From Gelidibacter pelagius (GTDB taxonomy: Bacteria; Bacteroidota; Bacteroidia; Flavobacteriales; Flavobacteriaceae), in NCBI RefSeq assembly GCF_017581925.1, contig NZ_JAGEVG010000003.1:186001-250000 (forward strand): 64,000 nt of DNA, read 5' to 3'. The notes under the pieces are model-generated. The model ran no database searches and was not told where the DNA came from. It was given only the letters and a program-made list of their open reading frames with translations. A program made the translations under genes and the position numbers. Positions 46,346-54,653 of this stretch are shown in pieces; the stretch's first letter is position 1, and each line of letters starts with the position of its first letter.

Positions 46346-48241
46346 ATGGAAGAAAAAAAATTTGATCTCAATTCTATTATAGGATTCGTTCTTATTTTCG
46401 GAATATTATTGTTCATGCTATGGCAGAACCAACCAACTCCTGAAGAAGTTGCAGCACAAGAACAAGCAAAACAGGCCGAAGTAGAAGCCGAGAAAAAAGC
46501 AACAGTTAAAAAAGACACCTTCGTTACCTCTGCTGATGATTATACCAACAAAACGGCTTTGGATTCCACAAAGCTTGAATCGTTAAAAAACAGATTGGGT
46601 GCTTTTGCCTATGCGTCCACATTGCCATCTGCTACAGACAATGAAACTTTGGTGGAGACAGACTTGTTGGAGTTAAAATTCAGCAACAAGGGTGGTTATT
46701 TATCAGAAGTAAGACTTAAAGAGTTTGTTTCTCATGACTCCATGCCGATTTATCTTATAAAAGACAACAATGCTCTTTTCAATATTTCTTTCTCTACTAC
46801 AGATAACAGAAATCTGAATACCAAAGATCTTTACTTTGAGCCAACGATTACTAAAAATGGTGAGAATACTGTGGTTTCCATGAAGCTTAAAGTTTCAGAA
46901 AGTAAGTTTTTGGAATATCGCTATGAGCTGAAGCCAAACGATTATATGTTTGCTTTCAACGTGCGCTCACAAGGTTTAAATGATGTGATCAACAGTTCAC
47001 AGGAAGTTAACCTCGATTGGAACGCCAAGACGTACCGTTACGCCAAAAGTATCTCTTATGAAAATAGATATACAGAGCTTATTTTTGAATATGAAGGCGG
47101 TAAAGATGATTATTTGGGTCAAGGCGAATCTACTGATGATACGGCCAAAGACGTCACTTGGATTGCCAATAAGCAACATTTTTTCACATCCATTCTTTTA
47201 GCTGATCAGCCTTTTAAAACGGGGTACTTTACGTCTAGAAACTTAGTTCAGGATGAGGATATAGATACCATTTTTACTAAAGCATTTACGAGTAAGTTGC
47301 CATTGGCTCTTGAAGGTGGTGAGATTAATAAGAGCATGGACTTATACTACGGTCCAAGTGATTATAAAATCTTGAATGCCTACGATAGAAATTTAGATGA
47401 AATCTTACCGTTGGGCTGGGGTATATTTGGTTGGATCAACCGTTACTTGTTTATTCCATTATTTGCCTTCTTAGGGTCTTATATGTCTCATGGAATTGCT
47501 ATTGTAGTGATGACCATTTTGATCAAAATATGTCTGTCATTTGTACAGTACAAACAATTCCTCTCTCAGGCAAAGCTTAAGATCATTAAGCCAGAGTTGG
47601 ATGCCATTCGGGAAAAATATAAAGATAATAAGCTTAAAATTCAACAAGAAACAATGGCATTGCAGTCTAAAGCTGGTGCAAGTCCGCTGAGTGGCTGTTT
47701 GCCGGCATTGATTCAGTTGCCGGTGTTCTATGCCTTGTTCCAATTCTTTCCGTCGGCATTTGATATCCGCCAGAAGAGTTTCCTTTGGGCAGATGATTTA
47801 TCGTCATATGATACTATTGCAGATTTACCATTCAAGATACCTTTTTATGGAGATCACGTGAGTTTGTTTCCGATCTTGGCGTCCATTGCAATTTTCTTCT
47901 ATATGAAAATGACTACAGGACAGCAAATGGCTTCACAGCCAACTCAAGAGGGAATGCCGGACATGGCGAAAATGATGAAGTATATGATTTACTTCTCGCC
48001 AATTATGATGTTGTTCTTCTTTAATAACTATGCATCAGGATTGAGTTTGTATTATTTCATTTCGAACTTGATTAGTATTGGTATCATGTTGGTCATCAAG
48101 AACTTTATTTTGGATGAGGATAAGATCCATGCACAAATTCAGGTGAATAAAGCAAAACCTAAAAAAGAAAGCAAGTTCCAAAAGAAGATGAAAGAAATGA
48201 TGGAACAAGCTGAAGCACAGAAAAAACAAGGAAAACGCTAA
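46346..48241 (+). CDS. yidC: Membrane protein insertase YidC
   Basis: The 631-residue protein inserts inner-membrane proteins with or without SecYEG. One N-terminal membrane span (IIGFVLIFGILLFMLW) is followed by a large periplasmic beta-domain (about 60-345) and a conserved five-span core. The core has WGIFGWINRYLFIPLFAFLG, MTILIKICLSFVQYKQFLSQ, SGCLPALIQLPVFYALFQFF and FNNYASGLSLYYFISNLISI. The C-terminal tail is basic (KAKPKKESKFQKKMKE), which helps ribosome binding. It ends at a bidirectional terminator. Confidence 0.97.
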   Translation: MEEKKFDLNSIIGFVLIFGILLFMLWQNQPTPEEVAAQEQAKQAEVEAEKKATVKKDTFVTSADDYTNKTALDSTKLESLKNRLGAFAYASTLPSATDNETLVETDLLELKFSNKGGYLSEVRLKEFVSHDSMPIYLIKDNNALFNISFSTTDNRNLNTKDLYFEPTITKNGENTVVSMKLKVSESKFLEYRYELKPNDYMFAFNVRSQGLNDVINSSQEVNLDWNAKTYRYAKSISYENRYTELIFEYEGGKDDYLGQGESTDDTAKDVTWIANKQHFFTSILLADQPFKTGYFTSRNLVQDEDIDTIFTKAFTSKLPLALEGGEINKSMDLYYGPSDYKILNAYDRNLDEILPLGWGIFGWINRYLFIPLFAFLGSYMSHGIAIVVMTILIKICLSFVQYKQFLSQAKLKIIKPELDAIREKYKDNKLKIQQETMALQSKAGASPLSGCLPALIQLPVFYALFQFFPSAFDIRQKSFLWADDLSSYDTIADLPFKIPFYGDHVSLFPILASIAIFFYMKMTTGQQMASQPTQEGMPDMAKMMKYMIYFSPIMMLFFFNNYASGLSLYYFISNLISIGIMLVIKNFILDEDKIHAQIQVNKAKPKKESKFQKKMKEMMEQAEAQKKQGKR

Positions 48242-48263
48242 AAACGTTTTTCGATTTGCAATT

Positions 48264-48296
48264 AAAAATGCCTCTGAAAACTTCAGAGGCATTTTT
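48264..48296. terminator. Bidirectional intrinsic terminator
   Basis: AAAAATGCCTCTGAA pairs with TTCAGAGGCATTTTT between yidC (+) and the convergent fasciclin gene (-). Confidence 0.92.
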
Positions 48297-48338
48297 GCTA
48301 TTAATCAACAAAGTTGTTGAGGGTAATTAAAATTGAAA

Positions 48339-49331
48339 CTATTGTCCCATTTCTGGCAATATGACCTTGTCAATAGCGTGAACTACACCGTTAGTAGCTT
48401 GTATATCTACTAATGTAGGGATGATATTGCTAACTCTTTCGTTCGGATCTGTAATTGTAAGATTTGATGCATTGATAGTCACCTCTCCTCCAAGTGTTGA
48501 TACTGCACCCGTTGGAATAGCATCCGAAGTGATATTACCACTCACAACATGATATTTTAAAATGGCTTCAACCGTTGCCGGATCAACATCACCTAAAGTT
48601 GTTTCTCCCGTTGGGTCAAGTTCGTTCAACAACGAAGCAAAAGCATCATTGGTTGGTGCAAACACCGTAAATGGACCATCTCCTGAAAGGGTAGGAATCA
48701 AAATTGGAGAAGGATCTTGAGAATCTGCAGACTGTAAGGCAGCTACTAAACTGGATAAGGCCGGATTTGCCAATGCGAAATCTACTACTGTTGGTAGGCC
48801 GATAACGGCATCCACCACATGAATAGTTCCATTGGTTGCAGAGATATCTGCAACGGTGACTTTTGAAATTCCGTTGAACTTCACACCATCCGTGGTATTA
48901 AAGTATAGGCTTAAGTTTTTCCCGCCTGGACCAGTTGCACTCGTGTTTGCATAGCCTGAACCAGCATCAACTAAGTCTGTAGATTTCACATTTCCTGCAA
49001 TGACATGGTTTAGCAAAATTTGAGAAAGTACATCCGTTGGGACATCGCTTAATTTTGCAAAGCCATTATCCGTTAAGAATTTTTGAAATGCTGCATTTGT
49101 TGGAGCCAAAACGGTAAATGGCCCTTGGCCGTTCAATACACTTACTAAGTTACCATCGGCCGCTTGAAGTGCTGCCACCAAACTACTGAGGTCTGAGGTA
49201 GCAACTGCTGTTTCTACAATATTCATTGGTAGAGGTTCAGTGTTGTTGTCATCATCACTACTACAGGATTGAAAACCTATAACAAGTAATAGTAATGGTA
49301 GAATTTTGAGAGTTTTTGAAATAATCTTCAT
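48339..49331 (-). CDS. Fasciclin (FAS1) domain lipoprotein
   Basis: The 330-residue protein has a lipobox (IGFQSCSSDDDNN, Cys23) with the Asp-rich tail common in surface-exposed Bacteroidota lipoproteins. Two FAS1 domains follow, each with the H1 and H2 motifs: GPFTVLAPTNAAFQKFL and GTIHVVDAVIGLP in the first; GPFTVFAPTNDAFASLL and GVVHAIDKVILPE in the second. FAS1 proteins mediate cell adhesion. It is divergent from the YwqK-like gene, with an inverted repeat between the two. Confidence 0.93.
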   Translation of the reverse strand: MKIISKTLKILPLLLLVIGFQSCSSDDDNNTEPLPMNIVETAVATSDLSSLVAALQAADGNLVSVLNGQGPFTVLAPTNAAFQKFLTDNGFAKLSDVPTDVLSQILLNHVIAGNVKSTDLVDAGSGYANTSATGPGGKNLSLYFNTTDGVKFNGISKVTVADISATNGTIHVVDAVIGLPTVVDFALANPALSSLVAALQSADSQDPSPILIPTLSGDGPFTVFAPTNDAFASLLNELDPTGETTLGDVDPATVEAILKYHVVSGNITSDAIPTGAVSTLGGEVTINASNLTITDPNERVSNIIPTLVDIQATNGVVHAIDKVILPEMGQ

Positions 49332-49358
49332 TTTTTTGAGTTTATTTGTTCGACATAA

Positions 49359-49379
49359 AAACTAACCTTACGTTAGTTT
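49359..49379. promoter_or_regulatory. Inverted repeat between divergent fasciclin and YwqK-like genes
   Basis: AAACTAAC-N5-GTTAGTTT is a perfect 8-bp inverted repeat in a 66-base divergent promoter region. It could be an operator for one or both genes, but no regulator is evident. Confidence 0.4.
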
Positions 49380-49397
49380 GTTTAACAAAAATAAGAA

Positions 49398-50108
49398 ATG
49401 ATTAAACAAAATATATTCTTTTTATTCTTTTTAACAGTGTTTTTAACAGACTCGTATGCGCAAAACTCTGTAAATCAATTGGATCAAGATGGTGAGCGGC
49501 ATGGGTTTTGGAAAGTGCATTTCGAGCAGACCGACCAACCCCGGTATGAGGGCACATTTGATCATGGTAAGGAAGTGGGGATGTTTAAATTCTATAAATT
49601 GGATGGAAATAAGAGTGTCTTAAGTGCCACCCGGGAATTTGACCCCAATAGTGACAATATTATTGTGAAATTCTATTCCTCCAAAGGAAAATTGATAAGC
49701 GAAGGACAAATGATCAACAAACTCTTTGTTGGAAAATGGGTGTATTATCACAATAAAACCAAAGGTATCATGACGGTTGAACACTATAGTGATAAGGGGC
49801 AACTTGAGGGTGAAAAGTTGGTGTATTATCCCAATGGTCAAATGGCGGAGCAATCCTACTATATCAATGGAAAAATTGATGGTGTTTCTAAAGTGTTTTC
49901 AGAAAAAGGAGTGCTCATCAAGGAGTTTACCTATGAAAATGATGTCCTTCACGGCATGTCGAAATATTATGATGCAGATGGAAAGATGTTGGCCGAAGGC
50001 GCTTATAGAAACGACCAAAAACACGGCATCTGGAAGTTTTATGAGAAAGGTGTTCTAACGGAAGAAAAGGATTTTACGGTGTATAGTAAGAATCCGATGA
50101 AACAGTAG
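49398..50108 (+). CDS. YwqK/MORN-like repeat protein, secreted
   Basis: The 236-residue protein has a signal peptide (FFLTVFLTDSYAQNS) and then a run of MORN-variant repeats: QDGERHGFWKVHFEQ, RYEGTFDHGKEVGMFKFYKL, KLISEGQMINKLFVGKWVYY, LEGEKLVYYPNGQMAEQSYY, INGKIDGVSKVFSEKG and KMLAEGAYRNDQKHGIWKFY. Annotation pipelines often call these 'toxin-antitoxin system YwqK family antitoxin', but this one is exported, has no toxin nearby and is unlikely to be a classical antitoxin. It is common in flavobacterial envelopes; function unknown. Confidence 0.88.
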   Translation: MIKQNIFFLFFLTVFLTDSYAQNSVNQLDQDGERHGFWKVHFEQTDQPRYEGTFDHGKEVGMFKFYKLDGNKSVLSATREFDPNSDNIIVKFYSSKGKLISEGQMINKLFVGKWVYYHNKTKGIMTVEHYSDKGQLEGEKLVYYPNGQMAEQSYYINGKIDGVSKVFSEKGVLIKEFTYENDVLHGMSKYYDADGKMLAEGAYRNDQKHGIWKFYEKGVLTEEKDFTVYSKNPMKQ

Positions 50109-50443
50109 GGTTCAATATTCAGTGTTCAGCCTGCCCGTACCGATAAGTCACGTTCGGGGCGGGTCGGCAGTGTTCAGTGTTCCCGTCTTCGCTAAAGCTA
50201 CGGACGGGCAGGCAGTATTCAGGATGCCCGTAGCGATTAGGTACATTCGGGGCTTAAGTATATAGTTTTCAGTGTCTCCTTGAAACTCAATTTTTCTCTA
50301 TGAATCCTCTGTGAAATAACCTATAAGCCCCTGTCAGCCGTCCTCTGTCACCCGTCCTCTGTCACCCGTCATCCGTCATCCGTCAAATTTCCAACTTCAT
50401 TTTCAAATTCACTCCCACATTACCTAATCTGCCATAAACTTCG
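50109..50443. repeat. Intergenic region with several repeat families
   Basis: This stretch contains CAGTGTTCAG-type words (50119-50129, 50166-50180), two copies of the 28-bp GCCCGTA...TTCGGGGC element (50133-50160 and 50226-50253), an ACGGGCAGGCAG hairpin partner, and CATCCGTCATCCGTCA / CTCTGTCACCCGTC tandem words (50340-50385). No gene is visible. Confidence 0.75.
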
Positions 50444-50451
50444 TAATTTTG
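50444..50451 (+). promoter_or_regulatory. Candidate -7 box immediately before mnmA
   Basis: TAATTTTG fits TAnnTTTG. Only four bases separate it from the mnmA ATG, so transcription from it would begin at or next to the start codon (leaderless mRNA). Confidence 0.5.
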
Positions 50452-50455
50452 CAAA

Positions 50456-51643
50456 ATGAAAAGAGTAATCGTAGGACTTTCTGGAGGTGTTGATTCAAGC
50501 GTTGCTGCCTATTTATTAAAGGAGCAAGGCTATGAAGTCATTGGTTTGTTCATGAAAAACTGGCATGATGATTCCGTGACTATTTCTGATGAATGTCCGT
50601 GGTTGGATGATAGCAATGACGCCATGTTGGTTGCCGATAAATTGGGGATTCCATTTCAAACCGTCGATTTGAGCGAACAGTACAAAGAACGCATCGTCGA
50701 TTATATGTTTGATGAATACCAGAAAGGTAGAACACCAAATCCGGATGTGCTTTGCAACCGAGAAATCAAGTTTGATGTGTTTATGAAAATCGCGCTCGAT
50801 TTGGGTGCTGATTTTGTAGCCACCGGCCATTATTGCCGTAAAGGAACTCTTGAAAAAGACGGAAAGGAAATCTATCAATTGCTTGCTGGGGTTGACAATA
50901 ACAAGGATCAGTCTTATTTTTTGTGCCAATTATCACAAGACCAATTAGCTAAGGCATTATTCCCTATTGGCGAATTGACTAAGCCTGAAGTCCGCAAAAT
51001 TGCAACGGAGCAGAATCTGATTACCGCAGACAAAAAAGACTCCCAAGGCCTTTGTTTTATTGGAAAAGTTAGGCTGCCCGAGTTTTTACAGCAAAAACTA
51101 CAACCGAAAGAAGGTGTGATTGTCGAAATTCCATCCGAGCAAAATATATTCAACGAGTTAGAGCCTGAATTCACTTCTGCAGAAGATCAACTCGCTTATA
51201 TGTCGCGAAAAATTGAATACCATATCGCAGATGGAAAGGTGGTGGGCAAACATCAAGGCGCACATTACTTCACAAAAGGTCAACGCAAAGGGCTTGCCGT
51301 TGGCGGCACGGTTGAACCTCTTTTCGTGATAGAAACTGACGTTGAAGAGAATGTCATTTATACAGGACAAGGAAAAGAACATCCAGGATTGCTCAAAAAA
51401 GCCTTATTCGTTTCTAATGATGAGGTGCACTGGATTCGTGAGGATTTAACGTTGGCGTTGGATCAAACTATGGAGGTCAAAGCGCGAATCAGATACCGTC
51501 AACCGCTTCAAAATGCAACCTTGCATCAGGTGGATAGTGGGCTTTACGTGGTTTTTGAAGAGTTGCAATCGGCCATTACCGAAGGCCAGTTTGTGGCGTG
51601 GTACCTCAATGACGAATTAGTTGGTTCGGGAGTTATTTCTTAA
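50456..51643 (+). CDS. mnmA: tRNA-specific 2-thiouridylase MnmA
   Basis: The 395-residue enzyme thiolates U34 of tRNA Lys, Glu and Gln anticodons. The PP-loop is [20 protein letters not shown] near 7-26. The catalytic Cys pair is in [12 protein letters not shown] (about 100) and [16 protein letters not shown] (about 202). [19 protein letters not shown] opens the C-terminal beta-barrel domain. [11 protein letters not shown] is the tRNA-contact motif of the family. Length is slightly above E. coli MnmA (368), with an insert near 215-245. The S8 protease gene follows. Confidence 0.97.
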   Translation: MKRVIVGLSGGVDSSVAAYLLKEQGYEVIGLFMKNWHDDSVTISDECPWLDDSNDAMLVADKLGIPFQTVDLSEQYKERIVDYMFDEYQKGRTPNPDVLCNREIKFDVFMKIALDLGADFVATGHYCRKGTLEKDGKEIYQLLAGVDNNKDQSYFLCQLSQDQLAKALFPIGELTKPEVRKIATEQNLITADKKDSQGLCFIGKVRLPEFLQQKLQPKEGVIVEIPSEQNIFNELEPEFTSAEDQLAYMSRKIEYHIADGKVVGKHQGAHYFTKGQRKGLAVGGTVEPLFVIETDVEENVIYTGQGKEHPGLLKKALFVSNDEVHWIREDLTLALDQTMEVKARIRYRQPLQNATLHQVDSGLYVVFEELQSAITEGQFVAWYLNDELVGSGVIS

Positions 51644-51647
51644 ATTG

Positions 51648-51675
51648 CAGTAATAATTTAGCTAAATTATTGCTG
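51648..51675. promoter_or_regulatory. Near-perfect palindrome abutting the S8 protease start codon
   Basis: The core AATAATTTAGCTAAATTATT (51652-51671) is a perfect 20-bp palindrome. With one mismatched pair it extends to 28 bp, CAG...CTG, and its last base touches the ATG at 51676. In RNA it would form a stem of 9 or more pairs covering the ribosome entry site; in DNA it could be an operator. Confidence 0.5.
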
Positions 51676-53289
51676 ATGAAAGTGAACGTTTTCCTGTTTC
51701 TACTTATATGCTTTTCTCATGTTGTCTTCGCACAACAAGATGCATGGGTGTATTTGACGGATAAGGAAAATGTAGAGGCTTCGATTCAAAATCCCATCAC
51801 TATTCTTTCCCAACAAGCCATTACAAGAAGAAACACACATCAAATTCCTATTGATGTCAGAGATGTGCCTGTCAATGAATCTTATATCTCTATTCTAAAA
51901 TCTGCTAATGGCATCACTGTTTTGGCAAAATCAAAATGGATGAATGCGGTTCACGTCAGAGGTGAAGTTTCGGATATTACTGCACTTTTTGATTGGGAAT
52001 TTGTGGACAGAATTGAATTTGCAGATAAAAATTTAACCGGTTTATCTCGATCAACCATCCAGCAAGACAAGTTTGCTATTGAGACTGGACTAGAAGATTT
52101 TGATTACGGAAGTGCCCAAAATCAAGTGGACATGATTCATGTGGATGCGCTTCATATTGAAAACTATACAGGAGAAGGGATTGTTATCGCAGTGATTGAT
52201 GCCGGCTTCGCCAATGTGAACACCATGACATCGTTCAATAGATTAAGAACAAACAACCGATTGTTGGGTGGCTATGATTTTGTGAATAGAACTTCAGCCA
52301 TTTATGACTACACTGCCAGTTCTCACGGCACTAAAGTGTTGAGCACCATGGGAGGTTATATTGAAAATGAATTTGTTGGTACTGCACCTGATGCATCCTA
52401 TTATTTGTTCCGAACCGAAGAGGCAGACTTTGAAAACCCTATTGAGGAAAGTTATTGGGTCGAAGCAGCAGAACGAGCTGACAGTTTGGGAGTCCATATT
52501 ATCAATTCGTCATTAGGCTATAATACGTTTGATAATGCCAATTATAATTATGTACCATCAGATATGAATGGAACGACGACATTCATTAGTAGAGGTGCTA
52601 ACATCGCTTCTGAAAAAGGGATTTTAGTGGTTAATTCAGCGGGGAATTCAGGGAACAAATCATGGGGTATTGTCACGGCTCCAGCAGATGCTTCTGGAGT
52701 TTTAACCGTTGGCGCGGTAAATGGTGAAGGAGAATATGCTGCCTTCAGTTCAAGAGGCGATGCTTCTCAATCCACCCAAAAACCAGATGTGGTGGCACAA
52801 GGATTAGGATCTATGGTGATTGATGAAATGGATGCTATTGTAGCAAATAATGGCACGTCTTTTAGTTCGCCCATTTTGGCAGGAGGTATTGCTTGTTTGT
52901 GGCAAGCACTTCCGAACGCCAATGCAGAGCAGATTAAGCAATTTGTGAGACTGTCAGCTTCCCAATACACCGCACCGGATTATTTTTTAGGCTACGGCAT
53001 TCCGAATTTTCAATTGGCGCTTTCTCTTGGACTTTCAGTACCAGGAAGCGACGTCCAAGAATTTAAGATCTATCCCAACCCTGTTTCAAATCGGCTTCAT
53101 ATTCAACTGCCAGCAAGTAGAGAGGAAAGAACTCTAAGGATTTATGATGCCCTTGGTAAGCTCATAATTGAACAGGTGTATTCCACTACCCATTCCAATA
53201 TCGATGTATCGCATTTAACTTCAGGATTATACATGCTTCATATCAGTTCAAATAGTAAATCACTCAATTTTAAATTTATAAAATCTTAA
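51676..53289 (+). CDS. Subtilisin-like (S8) serine protease with T9SS C-terminal sorting domain
   Basis: The ATG at 51676 gives 537 residues. A signal peptide (FSHVVFAQQD) is followed by a propeptide (~20-120) and an S8 domain with Asp175 (VIAVIDAGF), His217 (SSHGTKVLSTMGG) and Ser395 (NNGTSFSSPILAGG); the oxyanion Asn is in VVNSAGNSGN. The last ~75 residues (FKIYPNPVSNRLHIQLPA, LRIYDALGKLIIEQV, LTSGLYMLHI, FKFIKS) are a type A T9SS C-terminal domain, so the enzyme should be secreted or bound to the cell surface. It ends one base into the next gene (TAATG). Confidence 0.95.
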   Translation: MKVNVFLFLLICFSHVVFAQQDAWVYLTDKENVEASIQNPITILSQQAITRRNTHQIPIDVRDVPVNESYISILKSANGITVLAKSKWMNAVHVRGEVSDITALFDWEFVDRIEFADKNLTGLSRSTIQQDKFAIETGLEDFDYGSAQNQVDMIHVDALHIENYTGEGIVIAVIDAGFANVNTMTSFNRLRTNNRLLGGYDFVNRTSAIYDYTASSHGTKVLSTMGGYIENEFVGTAPDASYYLFRTEEADFENPIEESYWVEAAERADSLGVHIINSSLGYNTFDNANYNYVPSDMNGTTTFISRGANIASEKGILVVNSAGNSGNKSWGIVTAPADASGVLTVGAVNGEGEYAAFSSRGDASQSTQKPDVVAQGLGSMVIDEMDAIVANNGTSFSSPILAGGIACLWQALPNANAEQIKQFVRLSASQYTAPDYFLGYGIPNFQLALSLGLSVPGSDVQEFKIYPNPVSNRLHIQLPASREERTLRIYDALGKLIIEQVYSTTHSNIDVSHLTSGLYMLHISSNSKSLNFKFIKS

Positions 53290-54233
53290 TGTCAAATAAA
53301 ATTACAGAACTTTTCAAAATTAAATATCCAATCATACAAGCAGGAATGATTTGGAACAGTGGATGGAGACTGGCTTCAGCTTCGAGTAATTCAGGAATTC
53401 TTGGTCTGATTGGTGCTGGTTCCATGTATCCAGATGTATTACGGGAACATATTCAAAAATGTAAAAAGGCTACGGATCAACCTTTTGGGGTGAATGTACC
53501 CATGCTTTATCCGAATATTGAAGAGATCATGAATATTATTGTGGATGAAGAGGTGAAGATTGTTTTTACATCCGCAGGAAATCCTAAAACTTGGACCACT
53601 TGGTTAAAAGCGCGCGGCGTCACTGTGGTTCATGTAGTGAGTAGCGTGAAATTTGCATTGAAAGCTCAAGAAGCTGGTGTTGATGCTGTTGTAGCCGAAG
53701 GATTTGAGGCAGGCGGTCATAATGGAAGAGAAGAAAGTACCACCTTAACTTTAATCCCAATGGTTAGCGAAGCTTTGGACATTCCGCTCATTGCGGCTGG
53801 AGGAATTGCCACTGGACAGGGTATGTTGGCGGTTATGGTATTAGGTGCTGATGGGGTTCAGGTAGGCAGTAGATTTGTGGCCAGTGAAGAAAGTTCTGCA
53901 CATCAAGCGTTTAAAGAAGTTGTCATCAACGCCGAAGAAGGTGACACGCACTTGACATTAAAAGAATTAGCACCTGTACGGTTGGTCAAAAACAAATTCT
54001 ATAATGATATTGTCGAATTGTACAAGACATCTCCATCTGTTGAGGATCTCAAAGATTTATTGGGCAGGGCAAGAGCAAAGCGTGGCATGTTTGAAGGTGA
54101 TTTGGAGGAAGGCGAATTAGAGATTGGTCAGATTTCAGGGTTGATCCACGATATTAAACCAGTTGCAAAAATTGTTGAAGACATGCTATCTGAGTATGAA
54201 ATAGCGAAGCAACAGGTGAGTACGTTGTTTTAA
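53289..54233 (+). CDS. Nitronate monooxygenase family flavoprotein (NPD/FabK-like)
   Basis: The 314-residue TIM-barrel flavoprotein starts with FKIKYPIIQAGMIWNSGWRL and has LIGAGSMYPDVLREHIQKCK, IVFTSAGNPKTWTTWLKARG, AVVAEGFEAGGHNGREESTT and AAGGIATGQGMLAVMVLGAD with GVQVGSRFVA, the FMN phosphate-binding end. These are the conserved blocks of the 2-nitropropane dioxygenase/nitronate monooxygenase family, which also contains FabK enoyl-ACP reductases. It overlaps the S8 gene by one base, but a shared function is not obvious. Confidence 0.9.
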   Translation: MSNKITELFKIKYPIIQAGMIWNSGWRLASASSNSGILGLIGAGSMYPDVLREHIQKCKKATDQPFGVNVPMLYPNIEEIMNIIVDEEVKIVFTSAGNPKTWTTWLKARGVTVVHVVSSVKFALKAQEAGVDAVVAEGFEAGGHNGREESTTLTLIPMVSEALDIPLIAAGGIATGQGMLAVMVLGADGVQVGSRFVASEESSAHQAFKEVVINAEEGDTHLTLKELAPVRLVKNKFYNDIVELYKTSPSVEDLKDLLGRARAKRGMFEGDLEEGELEIGQISGLIHDIKPVAKIVEDMLSEYEIAKQQVSTLF

Positions 54234-54339
54234 ACTCTTCGAAATATTCCCAGGATTCTAAATTTTGTAATGTATTTATTTAGAGCTTGATAAGACTCTG
54301 ACAAAGGCTATACAACAACATTGATAAACATGATATAAA

Positions 54340-54367
54340 CACAAAGGGGAAGAAATTCCCCTTTGTG
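54340..54367 (+). terminator. Hairpin downstream of the nitronate monooxygenase gene
   Basis: CACAAAGGGGAA pairs with TTCCCCTTTGTG. There is no strong T-run after it, so it may be a weak terminator or an mRNA 3' end. Confidence 0.6.
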
Positions 54368-54470
54368 ATTTGAAATGTTTTAACAATACTATCTTTAAAT
54401 CCCTCTAAAATAATAGCTAAAACTTTTCGTGTTCTATAGTGCCTGTCATGAATGAAATCTAAATAATCAC

Positions 54471-54574
54471 ATGATATCTGTAAAAATAACCGATATCATG
54501 ATTTTGTGCAATTATATAGAAACAACTTATTAACAAAGTTGCAATGTAAGTTTATAACTATCAATTGATTGATA
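54471..54574. promoter_or_regulatory. Two inverted repeats upstream of the MATE transporter
   Basis: ATGATATC-N13-GATATCAT (54471-54499) and TATCAAT-TG-ATTGATA (54559-54574) lie 54-183 bases before the -7 box. They look like possible binding sites for dimeric regulators. Otherwise the 420-base interval holds no credible gene. Confidence 0.4.
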
Positions 54575-54627
54575 CGTTTCCATTGAAATAAAATTAAAAA
54601 ATTAGCCGTAAAGATGGTCAATCCATC

Positions 54628-54635
54628 TACCTTTG
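54628..54635 (+). promoter_or_regulatory. Candidate -7 box for the MATE transporter
   Basis: TACCTTTG fits TAnnTTTG, 18 bases before the GTG start at 54654, giving a leader of about 12-14 nucleotides. Confidence 0.5.
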
Positions 54636-54653
54636 CACCTTTAAAATTTAAGC

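Noticed and set aside
49398-50108. Toxin-antitoxin role for the YwqK-like protein
   Set aside because: It has a signal peptide and no toxin gene next to it; the name comes from annotation practice.
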